29,018 nt of DNA from WHSP01 sp964424945 (GTDB taxonomy: Bacteria > Gemmatimonadota > Gemmatimonadetes > Longimicrobiales > Longimicrobiaceae), in contig CAYRLB010000028.1 in the NCBI GenBank assembly GCA_964424945.1, forward strand, positions 1 to 29,018, given 5' to 3'. The notes under the pieces were generated by a model that did not search any database, was not told where the DNA came from, and saw only the letters and a program-made list of their open reading frames with translations. The position numbers and the translations under genes are program-made. The stretch's first letter is position 1. Each line of letters opens with the position of its first letter. Positions 21,950-29,018 of this stretch are shown here, one piece after another.

Positions 21950-22741
21950 TCAACCGGCCCCGATGCTTCGCAGATGGTCCGCGCGCCGATCGGGGTGGGG
22001 CACGCCGGGTAGAGGGGAGGCCGGAAGGAGCGCGCCGACCGGTCCCGGCAGCGTTTCCCAGGCATCGAACTCCTCTGCATATCGGAACCCGTACCGGGAG
22101 CCGATCTCCAGCAGCCGCTGCTCCACCCACGCCGGATCTCCGAACCCGACACCTTTCATGTAATGGTCGGCCAGCTCCCCGATCTTCTCCCGGTGGGCCG
22201 TCACATCGACCCCGACGCTCGGCAGTGTCGAATGTACGTCGCGGAGCGTGAAGACCGGCATCGGCTTCCGATGGGGAGTGTGCGGTTCGGCCACCTTGGC
22301 GATCCGGGCGAGGGTCACGGCATCCCGGAAGATCTTCCCACACGCCTGGTGATCGGGATGGCGTGTTCCCCGCACCCACCCCTCCCCCCACGTGACCAGC
22401 CCGTCCGGCGCCAGGTCGCAGATCAGGCGGGCCACCTCGACCGCCGTCTCCCTGTCCGCCCGCAGCTCCGTATCGCGGAAGTTCATGAAGATGGTCTCGG
22501 CCCCGAGGATCTCACCCGCGCGGTGGCCATGAGCCTCGCGACGCCGCGCGACCTCCTCGGCCGGGATCGGACCGAACGCTTCGGTCATTTCACCCCGTGT
22601 CAGCCATACAATCACCACGCGGTCTCCACGCGCCCGCTGCGCGAGGATCGCCCCCGCGGCACCCACCTCGTCGTCGGGGTGGGCAAGACCGACCAGGAGC
22701 GTGCGCGGGACCTCTTCTTCAGCTTTGGGACTCAGATTCAT
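21950..22741 (-). CDS. PIG-L/LmbE-family N-deacetylase
   Basis: The 263-residue protein is a zinc-dependent LmbE-like hydrolase that removes acetyl groups from N-acetylglucosamine-type sugars. AHPDDE (20-25) provides the zinc His and Asp plus the catalytic Asp. RHPDH near 128-131 provides the second zinc histidine. The fold-typical GDRVVIVWLTRGE and GLVTWGEG segments are present. An ATG seven codons upstream (22762) is in frame, but GGAG lies about nine bases before the ATG at 22741, so the shorter start is preferred. Relatives act in mycothiol, bacillithiol and glycan pathways; no partner genes for these are nearby. It overlaps the preceding small membrane-protein gene by 23 bp. Confidence 0.9.
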   Translation of the reverse strand: MNLSPKAEEEVPRTLLVGLAHPDDEVGAAGAILAQRARGDRVVIVWLTRGEMTEAFGPIPAEEVARRREAHGHRAGEILGAETIFMNFRDTELRADRETAVEVARLICDLAPDGLVTWGEGWVRGTRHPDHQACGKIFRDAVTLARIAKVAEPHTPHRKPMPVFTLRDVHSTLPSVGVDVTAHREKIGELADHYMKGVGFGDPAWVEQRLLEIGSRYGFRYAEEFDAWETLPGPVGALLPASPLPGVPHPDRRADHLRSIGAG

Positions 22742-22958
22742 TGTTTCGGGCTCCACGTACATTCATGATCGCGAGGGAGATCTGCAGCACGACCAGCGCC
22801 CATGCCTCTGCATACACCCCCCATATCGTCCAGAGAACATTGCTCAGCAGAAAGAGCCAGAAGCCGATCCGGCGCCTCCTCTTTCGGTGGGATCCGGCTC
22901 CCCACGCTGCTGCAATCGTTATCACCATCGCCGGCCATTGCAGGAAGTTCAAGTGCAT
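22719..22958 (-). CDS. Small two-helix membrane protein
   Basis: The 79-residue product has a hydrophobic segment near 5-20 (FLQWPAMVITIAAAWGAG). A basic hinge SHRKRRRR follows, then two close hydrophobic stretches IGFWLFLLSNVLWTIWGVY and AWALVVLQISLAIMNVRG. The WxxxSNVLWxxWGVY pattern is characteristic of conserved small membrane proteins of unknown function, perhaps distantly SemiSWEET-like. The ATG at 22958 is chosen because upstream sequence in the frame is unlike a membrane protein. Its end overlaps the deacetylase start, so the two are probably co-translated. Function unknown. Confidence 0.7.
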   Translation of the reverse strand: MHLNFLQWPAMVITIAAAWGAGSHRKRRRRIGFWLFLLSNVLWTIWGVYAEAWALVVLQISLAIMNVRGARNNESESQS

Positions 22959-23257
22959 CGCTTCGTTTCGGGGGAAGAGTGAGGATCCCTGCCGGCGATG
23001 CGCCGACTGGAGCCTCCGACGAAGAGGCTGGCTCGGATGGCAAGAATCGAACGAAGTCACCCCGCCCACGACCTGTTCCGACGCCCTGTCGATCACGACC
23101 TCGTGGAGGGGATCGATCCCCGTCATGCGCGGCGGCCGAAAATGTATATTGCCGATGGCCATTGTGGGGTCCTACCTTCTGGCCGATAAGGGCAGGACGG
23201 ACGCCCGCGTCCGGATATCCTGGCGGCACCCACATCCGCGATCGGAGGGTCAGCAAG
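22959..23257. other. Divergent intergenic region without a supported gene
   Basis: This 299-bp stretch separates the minus-strand small membrane protein from the plus-strand NHL protein and must hold both promoters. TATATT at 23145-23150 is a fair -10 match but has no -35 at the right distance. The ribosome binding site of the NHL gene, GGAGG, lies at 23244-23248. No tRNA, repeat or clear operator was found. Confidence 0.4.
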
Positions 23258-24310
23258 ATGAAGATTCTTCTGCTGGCTGCGTGCGTCGTTCTTCTTCCAT
23301 CGACGGCATCGGTCGAGTTGCGAGCGCAGGATGCGCCATCCGTGGCGCCGCTGCGGCTGGGGGAGCCGGGTCCCGGCCTGGACCCGGGGAAGGCCCCCGA
23401 TCAGGGTTACGTCCCCGATGCCTGGTCCCCCCATACGGGCGGGCTTCTTCGATACCGGGTAGCGATTCGTTTCGGGATGGAGCCGAGGACGACCCCTCCC
23501 GGCTTCGACTGGGGTCGTGTTTCGGCGGTAACCCATGACGCCGAGGGGAATGTCTACGTCTTCCACCGGGGCGCCTCCGACCCGATCGTCGTCTTCGACA
23601 GCCTCGGGGTCTATCAGCGCTCCTTCGGGCAGGGCGTCTTCGACAACGAACATGGCCTTCGAATCGACAGGGCCGGAAGTCTCTGGGCTGTCGATAATGG
23701 GAATCACACCGTCACGAAGATGACGGTCACGGGCGAAGTTCTGAGGCAGTGGGGAACGAAGGGCGTGGCGGGATCGACGGAGACGACCTTCGCGCGCCCG
23801 ACCGATATCGACTGGGATTCCCGCGACAACTTCTACATATCCGACGGCTACACGAACGCGAGGGTGGTCAAGTTCGACAGCGCCGGGACCTTCGTGAAGG
23901 CGTGGGGGACCCCGGGAGACGGACCGGGCCAGTTCCGGGTGCCGCATTCGATCGCGATCGACTCGCGGGACCGCGTCTTCGTCAGCGATCGCGAGAACAA
24001 CCGCATCCAGATATTCGATACCGAGGGAAATCTCCTCGACATCTGGAAGCATCTCGGCGCTACGCAGGGAATCTTCATCACGCCGGACGATGAGATGTGG
24101 GTGCTCACTCATCGCAACAATACCGAGAATATTACCTACGATACGCTTGCCGGTCAGCTCATAAAGGTCGATCCGGCGACGGGCACGGTGCTCGGCTCCA
24201 TGGAAAGTCCCGGGCATCTGATAACCGTAGCCCCGGGAGGAAAGATCTATGTGGCCAGCCTGACCGGGAACGTCTTCCGCTGGACGCCATCCGACTCGCG
24301 CTGGCCCTAG
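23258..24310 (+). CDS. Secreted NHL-repeat protein (peptidyl-hydroxyglycine amidating lyase-like)
   Basis: The 350-residue protein begins with a signal peptide (MKILLLAACVVLLPSTAS, cleavage near 24 at LRAQD) and should be periplasmic or extracellular. NHL beta-propeller repeats follow from about 85 to 345. RPTDIDWDSRDNFYISDG (180-197) and VPHSIAIDSRDRVFVSDREN (228-247) are the clearest, each followed by a R(V/I)xxFDxxG strand. This spacing matches the lyase domain of peptide alpha-amidating enzymes, but bacterial relatives are rarely characterised, so lyase activity is only a possibility. The ATG at 23258 has GGAGG nine bases upstream. It ends 23 bp before a short leader ORF. Confidence 0.86.
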   Translation: MKILLLAACVVLLPSTASVELRAQDAPSVAPLRLGEPGPGLDPGKAPDQGYVPDAWSPHTGGLLRYRVAIRFGMEPRTTPPGFDWGRVSAVTHDAEGNVYVFHRGASDPIVVFDSLGVYQRSFGQGVFDNEHGLRIDRAGSLWAVDNGNHTVTKMTVTGEVLRQWGTKGVAGSTETTFARPTDIDWDSRDNFYISDGYTNARVVKFDSAGTFVKAWGTPGDGPGQFRVPHSIAIDSRDRVFVSDRENNRIQIFDTEGNLLDIWKHLGATQGIFITPDDEMWVLTHRNNTENITYDTLAGQLIKVDPATGTVLGSMESPGHLITVAPGGKIYVASLTGNVFRWTPSDSRWP

Positions 24311-24333
24311 CCACCGAGCGCGGAGGGGGACGG

Positions 24334-24405
24334 ATGTACCGAGAAGTCGCAGCCTGGCTGAGCCTTGCCTCTGTAAACCGAACCATTGCACCAGAAGATT
24401 ATTGA
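24334..24405 (+). CDS. Possible 23-codon leader ORF coupled to the transglycosylase gene
   Basis: A short frame encoding MYREVAAWLSLASVNRTIAP plus EDY starts at ATG 24334, directly after a strong GGAGGGGG (24322-24329). Its TGA stop (24403-24405) shares a base with the ATG of the next gene (TGATG). That gene has only a weak ribosome binding site of its own, so ribosomes ending here could restart on it. No regulatory codon run is visible in the peptide. It could also be a chance ORF. Confidence 0.4.
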   Translation: MYREVAAWLSLASVNRTIAPEDY

Positions 24406-25982
24406 TGTCGACCCGCCTCGTCGCTCTTCTCGCGCTCTCCCTGATTTCGGGAGCGTGCGCGTCCGCGTCCCCCGCGCCTCTCGCACCGCGCCCGCAGCCG
24501 CGCCTGGAACGGCTCGCTGGCGAACCGGGGGTGCTGCTCGGTGCCGAGATTCGCTCGGCGACCGTAGAACTGCTCGGGCCGGTCAGCTACGACCTTCCCG
24601 TCGAGTCGAACAGTTGGGTCGAGACGGAGATGAACTTCCTGATGCTGGAACGGCGGGATGTCATCGAACGGTGGATGCAGCAGGGCGATCTGTACAAGGA
24701 CTTCGTGCAGCAGGTCTTCCGCGAGCACGGAATCCCGACCGACCTCTATCACATCGCGCTCATCGAGAGTGGCTTCCAGCCGACCGCCCGGAGTAGCGCC
24801 GGAGCGGTAGGGGTCTGGCAGTTCATGCCGGCCACCGCGCGGGAGGTCGGCTTGCGCGTCGAGACGGGTCTGGATGAAAGGATGGATCCGATCCGGTCGA
24901 CGCGCGCGGCCGCTCGTCATCTGCGCTCCCTCTACCGGCAGCATGGCGACTGGGCACTGGCGGCGGCGGCGTACAACGCGGGGAGCGGCCGGATTTCCCG
25001 TGGGCTCGAGCGCTTCTCCGTCTCGAACTTCTGGGATCTCGCGCAACAGGGCGACCTGGCGGAAGAGACGCGGCACTACGTGCCCCGGCTCTTCGCGATG
25101 ACGATCATCCACAGGAACCGGGAGCGGCTCGGAATCGGCAGCGAAACGGGCGCCGCCCCCTTCGCCTTCGACAGCGTGCATGTCGACTACGAGACTCCGC
25201 TGGATATCCTCTCCGAAATCGGCTCCGTCGCGCGGGAGGACCTGATCCGGTTGAATCCGCATCTGTCGGGAGGGGCCGCTCCGGCAGGCGGGTACTGGGT
25301 GTGGGTTCCGGCAGGGCAGGGTGGGACGATTCAGGAGCGGTATATGGCGTCAGACTTCCGGCGGGATCAGGGCGTCGCCAGCTATGTCGTCCGCTGGGGC
25401 GATTCCCTGGGCCGGATCGCGCAGCGGTCGGGACTCACGGCCAGCCGCGTGAAACAGCTCAACCCATCGGTCGATTTCGACCGGCTCATGGCCGGCGCCA
25501 CCATCAAGCTTCCGGCTGCAGCGATCCGTCAACTAGCCGCAGCCAATGAGGCGGCCGAAGCTGCGGAAGCGTCAGCGGCGGCGAAGTCAGCACCCGAGGA
25601 GCCCCGCGCCACCCTCGCTTCGACCACCCTGCCGAGCAGTGGAGGGACGAGCGCTGCGCCGGCTCTCGCACATATCGTCAGGGCGGGGGATACGCTGTGG
25701 GATCTCGCCCGGACCTACGGTGTTTCGGTCGAAGCGATTCAGCAGGAGAACGGGCTTCAGGGGCAGGTGATTCGTGCCGGCCAGGAGCTGCGGATCAGGG
25801 GTGAAACGAATGCCGGCAGCCCCGTTTCCGAAGCTGCCAGCGTCGACCATGTCGTCGCGTCAGGGGATACCCTCTCCGGGATCGCGCAGAAGTACGGCTC
25901 CTCCGTAGCCGCGATCCAGAAGGCGAACGCCCTCGGATCGGCAACGATCCGCCCGGGTCAGGTTCTGACGGTCCCGTTCTGA
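24405..25982 (+). CDS. MltD-like lytic transglycosylase with three LysM domains
   Basis: The enzyme cleaves peptidoglycan glycan strands. The 525-residue product starts with a hydrophobic leader ending SGAC (Cys18). This could be a lipoprotein site, though Ser at -3 is not ideal. The SLT domain (about 105-225) has ALIESGF with catalytic Glu121, then GAVGVWQFMPATAREVGL and AAAAYNAGSGRI. LysM domains follow near 325-370, 421-465 and 480-525, each with a (V/I)xxGD(S/T)L start, separated by an Ala/Glu-rich linker. The order matches MltD. The ATG at 24405 overlaps the leader ORF stop; an in-frame TTG one codon earlier is less likely. The 3' end overlaps a convergent gene by 25 bp. Confidence 0.93.
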   Translation: MSTRLVALLALSLISGACASASPAPLAPRPQPRLERLAGEPGVLLGAEIRSATVELLGPVSYDLPVESNSWVETEMNFLMLERRDVIERWMQQGDLYKDFVQQVFREHGIPTDLYHIALIESGFQPTARSSAGAVGVWQFMPATAREVGLRVETGLDERMDPIRSTRAAARHLRSLYRQHGDWALAAAAYNAGSGRISRGLERFSVSNFWDLAQQGDLAEETRHYVPRLFAMTIIHRNRERLGIGSETGAAPFAFDSVHVDYETPLDILSEIGSVAREDLIRLNPHLSGGAAPAGGYWVWVPAGQGGTIQERYMASDFRRDQGVASYVVRWGDSLGRIAQRSGLTASRVKQLNPSVDFDRLMAGATIKLPAAAIRQLAAANEAAEAAEASAAAKSAPEEPRATLASTTLPSSGGTSAAPALAHIVRAGDTLWDLARTYGVSVEAIQQENGLQGQVIRAGQELRIRGETNAGSPVSEAASVDHVVASGDTLSGIAQKYGSSVAAIQKANALGSATIRPGQVLTVPF

Positions 25983-26176
25983 TCGTCTTCGAGGGCGACC
26001 GCCTCGACTTCGTCCTCGGCGAGGCCGACGACGTTCCCGTCGGCGAACTCCACGAGGTAGCCGTCCCGGCCATTCTCGTTCGTTTCGGGGCCCCAGTGAC
26101 CGACGACTTCCCCGACCTGGCCGGCATAGCTGCGTGATTGCTCGTAGCGCGGCGCGGTGACCCGAATCCTGTGCAT
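25958..26176 (-). CDS. Small conserved-looking hypothetical protein
   Basis: The 72-residue product starts MHRIRVTAPRYEQSRSYAGQ and continues with GEVVGHWGPETNENGRDGYLV, then a run of acidic residues. Alternating strands and GxVG-type turns suggest a small beta-barrel such as an SH3-like or KOW-like fold, but no family is certain. The start is well supported by AGAGGAG about five bases before the ATG. It overlaps the end of the transglycosylase gene on the other strand by 25 bp. The downstream gene on the same strand is another small protein. Function unknown. Confidence 0.72.
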   Translation of the reverse strand: MHRIRVTAPRYEQSRSYAGQVGEVVGHWGPETNENGRDGYLVEFADGNVVGLAEDEVEAVALEDDQNGTVRT

Positions 26177-26220
26177 GATTCTCCTCTCGCCCGTGGAGGG
26201 TTGCAGGGTGAAGGGAGCGT

Positions 26221-26439
26221 TCAGATATCGCGCGTCCGACGTTGGATCTCGCGGCGCGTTTCGGGATCCGAGAAGTCGTCTTCGAGGGGCGGCGGATCCG
26301 TGACCTCGGAAGGCGCCTGGATTCGGTCCGGACTTCCTTCCATGTCCCTCTCGCCGTCGCGGTCGTCCCGAGGCGTGCGATCGCTCTTATCGGCCCGGTT
26401 GCCCGGTTGCATGCTCTGTCCGTTGAGTCCGTCTGCCAT
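26221..26439 (-). CDS. Small, highly charged, probably disordered protein
   Basis: The 72-residue product begins MADGLNGQSM and is very rich in Asp, Glu, Arg and Pro, with almost no hydrophobic core, which suggests disorder. GGGAGG about six bases before the ATG at 26439 supports translation. It lies 44 bp upstream of the other small minus-strand gene, and the two may form a transcription unit. No family recognised. Confidence 0.55.
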   Translation of the reverse strand: MADGLNGQSMQPGNRADKSDRTPRDDRDGERDMEGSPDRIQAPSEVTDPPPLEDDFSDPETRREIQRRTRDI

Positions 26440-26731
26440 GGGAACCTCCCGGTAGGGGTGACTGCGTGGGGTCTGGTGGAGGGGCAAGACGTATGCCCCG
26501 GACCCGCCGAACGTGCAGCTCGACCGCCCATTCCACCTCATTATCATGCCCGCGGGAGTGCCGGGGAGGACGACCCGGACTTCGCCCGCGGAAGATGCGG
26601 TGCCTGATGGGCACGATCCCTGCCCGAAAGGGGGGCGTTCATTCCGGCGACTCCCGGGATTGCCCGGATCAGCCGGCTTCAGCTTCCGGCGGTGCAAGTC
26701 TGACCGCCCCGATCAGGATGTTCCTAATATC
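26440..26731. other. Divergent intergenic region without a supported gene
   Basis: This 292-bp gap lies between the minus-strand charged protein and the plus-strand membrane protein. A plus frame runs through it, joined to the downstream gene, but its sequence (Pro/Arg-rich) looks non-coding. A TAATAT at 26725-26730 resembles a -10 element, but it is too close to the start at 26732 unless the true start is further in. Nothing else stands out. Confidence 0.35.
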
Positions 26732-27409
26732 GTGAGTCAAGGCAGCAATCCCCCACCTGACGAGGGGGCCGCGCCCGTGCCCCCACGTCCTCCGCGCGGT
26801 AGCGGAGATCGCAGGGGAGCGGATCGTCGCAGCACAGACCGTCGTGCCCCCGTTCCTGTATGGCGGAAGCCGAGTGCCTATGTCGCCTACGGCGTCCTGG
26901 CGGGGCTGGTGCTCGTAGCGATCCTGCTTGGGCTGGGACAGGACGATCCTCCACCGGTAGTAGCGATCCAGCCACCGGCGGAACGCCTCGATGTGGCGGA
27001 CTCCACGGTGACGGTGCAGCCAACCCGCGACGCGTTTACGGTCGGCGACTACGAAAGGCTGATGGCGGAGGGGCGTGGCGCGGTGGGGCAGGTGGTGCGG
27101 GCCGAACTCTTCTGCAGTCCGATTGCACCCATCTCGATGCGCGCGGTCGATGAACCGACGCCCGCACTGAGGGTTCTCGCAGATGAACAGCTTCGCGTGG
27201 CCGGCGCGGAATGCCGCTGGACCCGGACCGACCGTTCAGCGCAGTTCCTTCTCATCGTGCCGCCTCATCTCGCGGAGAGGTTCGCACAGATGCCGGAAGA
27301 GGAGATCAACTTCATTCGCCAGCGCGTCGTCCCGGCGGATGTCGAGTGGCTCGGACGTTCCGACGACCTGTCGCTGCGCATCGCGGGGATCCTGCGGGGG
27401 ATCCGCTAG
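26732..27409 (+). CDS. Hypothetical single-pass membrane protein
   Basis: The 225-residue product has a Pro/Arg/Asp-rich cytoplasmic segment (about 1-50), then one membrane helix YVAYGVLAGLVLVAILLGLG (about 52-71). A periplasmic domain follows, with DAFTVGDYERLMAEGRGAVGQ, a region with two cysteines (FCSP and AECRW) that could form a disulfide, and LLIVPPHLAERFAQMPEEE. I recognise no family. The GTG at 26732 is a tentative start with a poor ribosome binding site; the frame is open further upstream but the composition there does not look coding. Topology suggests an envelope protein anchored in the inner membrane. Confidence 0.62.
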   Translation: MSQGSNPPPDEGAAPVPPRPPRGSGDRRGADRRSTDRRAPVPVWRKPSAYVAYGVLAGLVLVAILLGLGQDDPPPVVAIQPPAERLDVADSTVTVQPTRDAFTVGDYERLMAEGRGAVGQVVRAELFCSPIAPISMRAVDEPTPALRVLADEQLRVAGAECRWTRTDRSAQFLLIVPPHLAERFAQMPEEEINFIRQRVVPADVEWLGRSDDLSLRIAGILRGIR

Positions 27410-27488
27410 AGCAGGATCCCACCTCTCCCGTTGAGCGTGTGCCGCTAGAAACGCGGGAGGCTCAGCTTTGAGACGCGGAAGCTGCTGC

Positions 27489-27746
27489 TCAGCTCTGAAG
27501 CTGGGCTCCCCCGGCCGCCTGGCGCGCAAGTGACAGGCGGCGACCGATCTCCTTGTCGCTCATTGTGCGGATGGCTTCTTCAGCGGCGGCCCTGCTGTTG
27601 AACGTCACCGTCGAGGGCAGCTCCCCCTCGCTCCCGACCGAGCGAAACGCCAGCCGTGCCCCGGCGCGATTGTGCGCCACGCGGGCGTCCGCTGCATACG
27701 CCTCCCACTCCGTTCCATCCGCTCCGAGCACTTTTCTCAAGCCCAT
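27489..27746 (-). CDS. Small hypothetical protein
   Basis: The 85-residue product starts MGLRKVLGADGTEWEAYAAD. The N-terminal half looks like a small beta-sheet (RAGARLAFRSV, LPSTVTFNSRAA), and a C-terminal helix follows (EEAIRTMSDKEIGRRLSLAR). No family is recognised, though short proteins of this style are common in environmental genomes. AAGGAG six bases before the ATG at 27746 strongly supports translation. It follows the RNase D gene on the same strand after 85 bp that contain a hairpin. Confidence 0.68.
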   Translation of the reverse strand: MGLRKVLGADGTEWEAYAADARVAHNRAGARLAFRSVGSEGELPSTVTFNSRAAAEEAIRTMSDKEIGRRLSLARQAAGGAQLQS

Positions 27747-27774
27747 CGTCAGCTCCTTCTGTTCATCTTCAACT

Positions 27775-27802
27775 CGGCCCGAAGTTCACAAATTCCGGGC
27801 CG
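27775..27802. terminator. Imperfect GC hairpin downstream of RNase D
   Basis: CGGCCCGAA (27775-27783) pairs with TTCCGGGCCG (27793-27802) with one bulged base and a nine-base loop. It lies 30 nt past the RNase D stop and before the next minus-strand gene. No T-run follows on the minus strand, so it may be a weak terminator or 3' end protector. Confidence 0.38.
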
Positions 27803-27831
27803 CTTCGCCTCTCCGACCGCTGAGAACGCCG

Positions 27832-28980
27832 TCAGCTGCGCTGGGACTGGCCATTGGTCTGGAGCGCGTCGAGCAAGTCGGGACCGAGAACCTCCACCTG
27901 CCACCTGCGGATCTCCGGCATCTCCAGAAGCTCCGCCGCGGATGTCGGTGCCTTCCGGGCGACCTCATCCAGCACCGCGCGGGAGATCATGAAGCCGGGG
28001 TCGAGCTCCAGCCGGCTGGCGACCCGGTTCCGCGCCTGCCGAAGTCTTTCGGAACGATCCTCGATCTCGAGGTCCCGCTCCCACCTCCGGGCCGGGGTGA
28101 AGCGTGGCAGTTCATCCTCCGGAACCGCCAGCCCACGGCGCACCGCCGCCAGCAGATCGCGCCCGCGCCTCTCGACCATTCCGGAGGAGACCCCGCTGAT
28201 CGCGCCGAGTTCAGCGACGGTGGTCGGCGCCTTCAGACCGATCTCGATCATCCCCTGGTTCGAGAGCACCCGGAATGTAGCCTGATCACGCTCCTTGCCG
28301 ACATCCTCTCGCCAGGAATAGATCTCCCTGAGGATGGCCAGGCCGCGCGGGGAGAGGTCGCGGGTGCCCTTGACTCTCAGGTAGGGCTCGTCCGCTGGAT
28401 CGGGCGGCGTCCAGCGCGTTGCCTCACGCCGGACGAACTCCTCCTCCGCCCATTCGAGGCGCCCCATCACCTCGAGTCTCTCCAGGAGCGCCTCACGCAG
28501 AGCGGGCAGATGTGCGGTGTCGGTGGCGGCATACTCACGCATTCCTTCGCTGAGCGGGCGCTCCGCCCAGTCGGCGCGCTGGTACGCCTTGGGCAGTGAA
28601 ATCCCGAGGAACTGCTCGACCACCGCGCCGAGGCCGAGGCTCGGCGCCCCGACGAAGGCCGCCGCGATCTGCGTATCGAAGAGATTGACGATCCGCAGCC
28701 CGAGGTCGCGGTCCAGAATACGCAGGTCGAAATCCGCGTCGTGGAAAATCTTTACGATCTGCGGGTTCTCGAAGAGGTCGGCGAGCGGGGAGAGGTCTGG
28801 CAGCTCGATCGGGTCGATCAGCAGATTTTCGTCGGTCGACGAGATCTGCACGAGGCTGATCCGGTCGTGGTAGCGATGGTATCCTGCAGCCTCGGTATCC
28901 ACCCCGAGGATCGTGTGGGTGGAAAGCCGTTCGACGGCGTCGGCGAGTGCTTCTCGAGTCGTAATGTACTCGTGGTCCAT
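27832..28980 (-). CDS. rnd: Ribonuclease D
   Basis: RNase D is a 3'-5' exonuclease that trims tRNA and other stable RNA precursors. The 382-residue product has the full DEDDy set: Asp28 and Glu30 (DTEA), Asp85 in FHDADFDLRIL, and Tyr150 with Asp154 in YAATDTAHL. HRDC-like helical domains follow (about 205-285 and 300-375), with ATFRVLSNQGMIEI in the first. Length and order are those of bacterial Rnd. The ATG at 28980 gives a normal N-terminus directly before the first strand; only a weak GGAAGAG lies upstream, about 12 bases away. Confidence 0.94.
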   Translation of the reverse strand: MDHEYITTREALADAVERLSTHTILGVDTEAAGYHRYHDRISLVQISSTDENLLIDPIELPDLSPLADLFENPQIVKIFHDADFDLRILDRDLGLRIVNLFDTQIAAAFVGAPSLGLGAVVEQFLGISLPKAYQRADWAERPLSEGMREYAATDTAHLPALREALLERLEVMGRLEWAEEEFVRREATRWTPPDPADEPYLRVKGTRDLSPRGLAILREIYSWREDVGKERDQATFRVLSNQGMIEIGLKAPTTVAELGAISGVSSGMVERRGRDLLAAVRRGLAVPEDELPRFTPARRWERDLEIEDRSERLRQARNRVASRLELDPGFMISRAVLDEVARKAPTSAAELLEMPEIRRWQVEVLGPDLLDALQTNGQSQRS

Positions 28981-29018
28981 CGCTGGGTGGCTCTTCCGCT
29001 GGCGAGCCGAGCGGAAGG

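Noticed and set aside
23036..23066. tRNA-like T-loop sequence on the minus strand (GTTCGATTC)
   Set aside because: The flanking five-base arms do not pair and no acceptor stem or anticodon arm can be built, so it is not a tRNA gene.
26725..26730. TAATAT as -10 of the gene at 26732
   Set aside because: It lies two bases from the proposed start codon and has no -35 at proper spacing; usable only if translation starts further downstream.

Overview
The window is GC-rich (about two thirds G+C by eye) and densely packed. It looks like the chromosome of a diderm bacterium. Pointers to a diderm are a periplasmic-type binding protein without a lipobox, a lytic transglycosylase with a lipoprotein-like leader, and an rpsU gene. 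I cannot name the phylum from sequence alone. The gene mix (NHL/PAL-like protein, PIG-L deacetylase, stand-alone M48 peptidase, IAA-amidohydrolase-like M20 enzyme) would fit a soil or sediment lineage such as Gemmatimonadota, but this is a weak inference. No insertion sequences, CRISPR arrays, tRNA or rRNA genes were seen.

Positions 1-880 are gene debris. A sugar-phosphate isomerase/epimerase-like gene is broken by about five frameshifts and two stops. It is followed by short stretches resembling the tail of a MazE/AbrB antitoxin and the head of a MazF toxin. An intact M20 amidohydrolase lies on the minus strand at 884-2068.

Positions 2271-15845 form the main system, an enterobactin-type catecholate siderophore locus. 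A FecCD permease and ABC ATPase overlap by 4 bp. They are followed by a consensus-like promoter with a Fur-box-like palindrome, and then the binding protein. Next come isochorismate synthase (entC), DHB-AMP ligase (entE), isochorismatase (entB), a separate aryl carrier protein, a C-A-T-TE NRPS (entF) and DHB dehydrogenase (entA), joined by 4-bp ATGA overlaps or gaps of 2-3 nt. A convergent trilactone esterase and a divergent Sfp-type phosphopantetheinyl transferase close the locus. The A-domain specificity residues read DVWHFSLVDK, the EntF serine code. The predicted product is therefore a DHB-serine oligomer, probably the cyclic trimer. EntCBA make 2,3-dihydroxybenzoate, EntE loads it on the carrier protein, EntF joins it to serine and cyclises it, the ABC transporter brings the ferric complex into the cytoplasm, and the esterase opens it to release iron. 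No TonB-dependent receptor, siderophore exporter or MbtH-like protein lies in the window.

Positions 15911-29018 are mostly housekeeping and small uncharacterised genes. They include two hypotheticals, an OsmC-family protein, a pentapeptide-repeat protein with a well-formed terminator, and apt. A minus-strand run carries a small membrane protein, a PIG-L deacetylase, an M48 peptidase, an AI-2E-family membrane protein, and rpsU with its own promoter and a TTG start. After these come a secreted NHL-repeat protein, a MltD-like transglycosylase with three LysM domains preceded by a possible coupled leader ORF, several small proteins, and RNase D.
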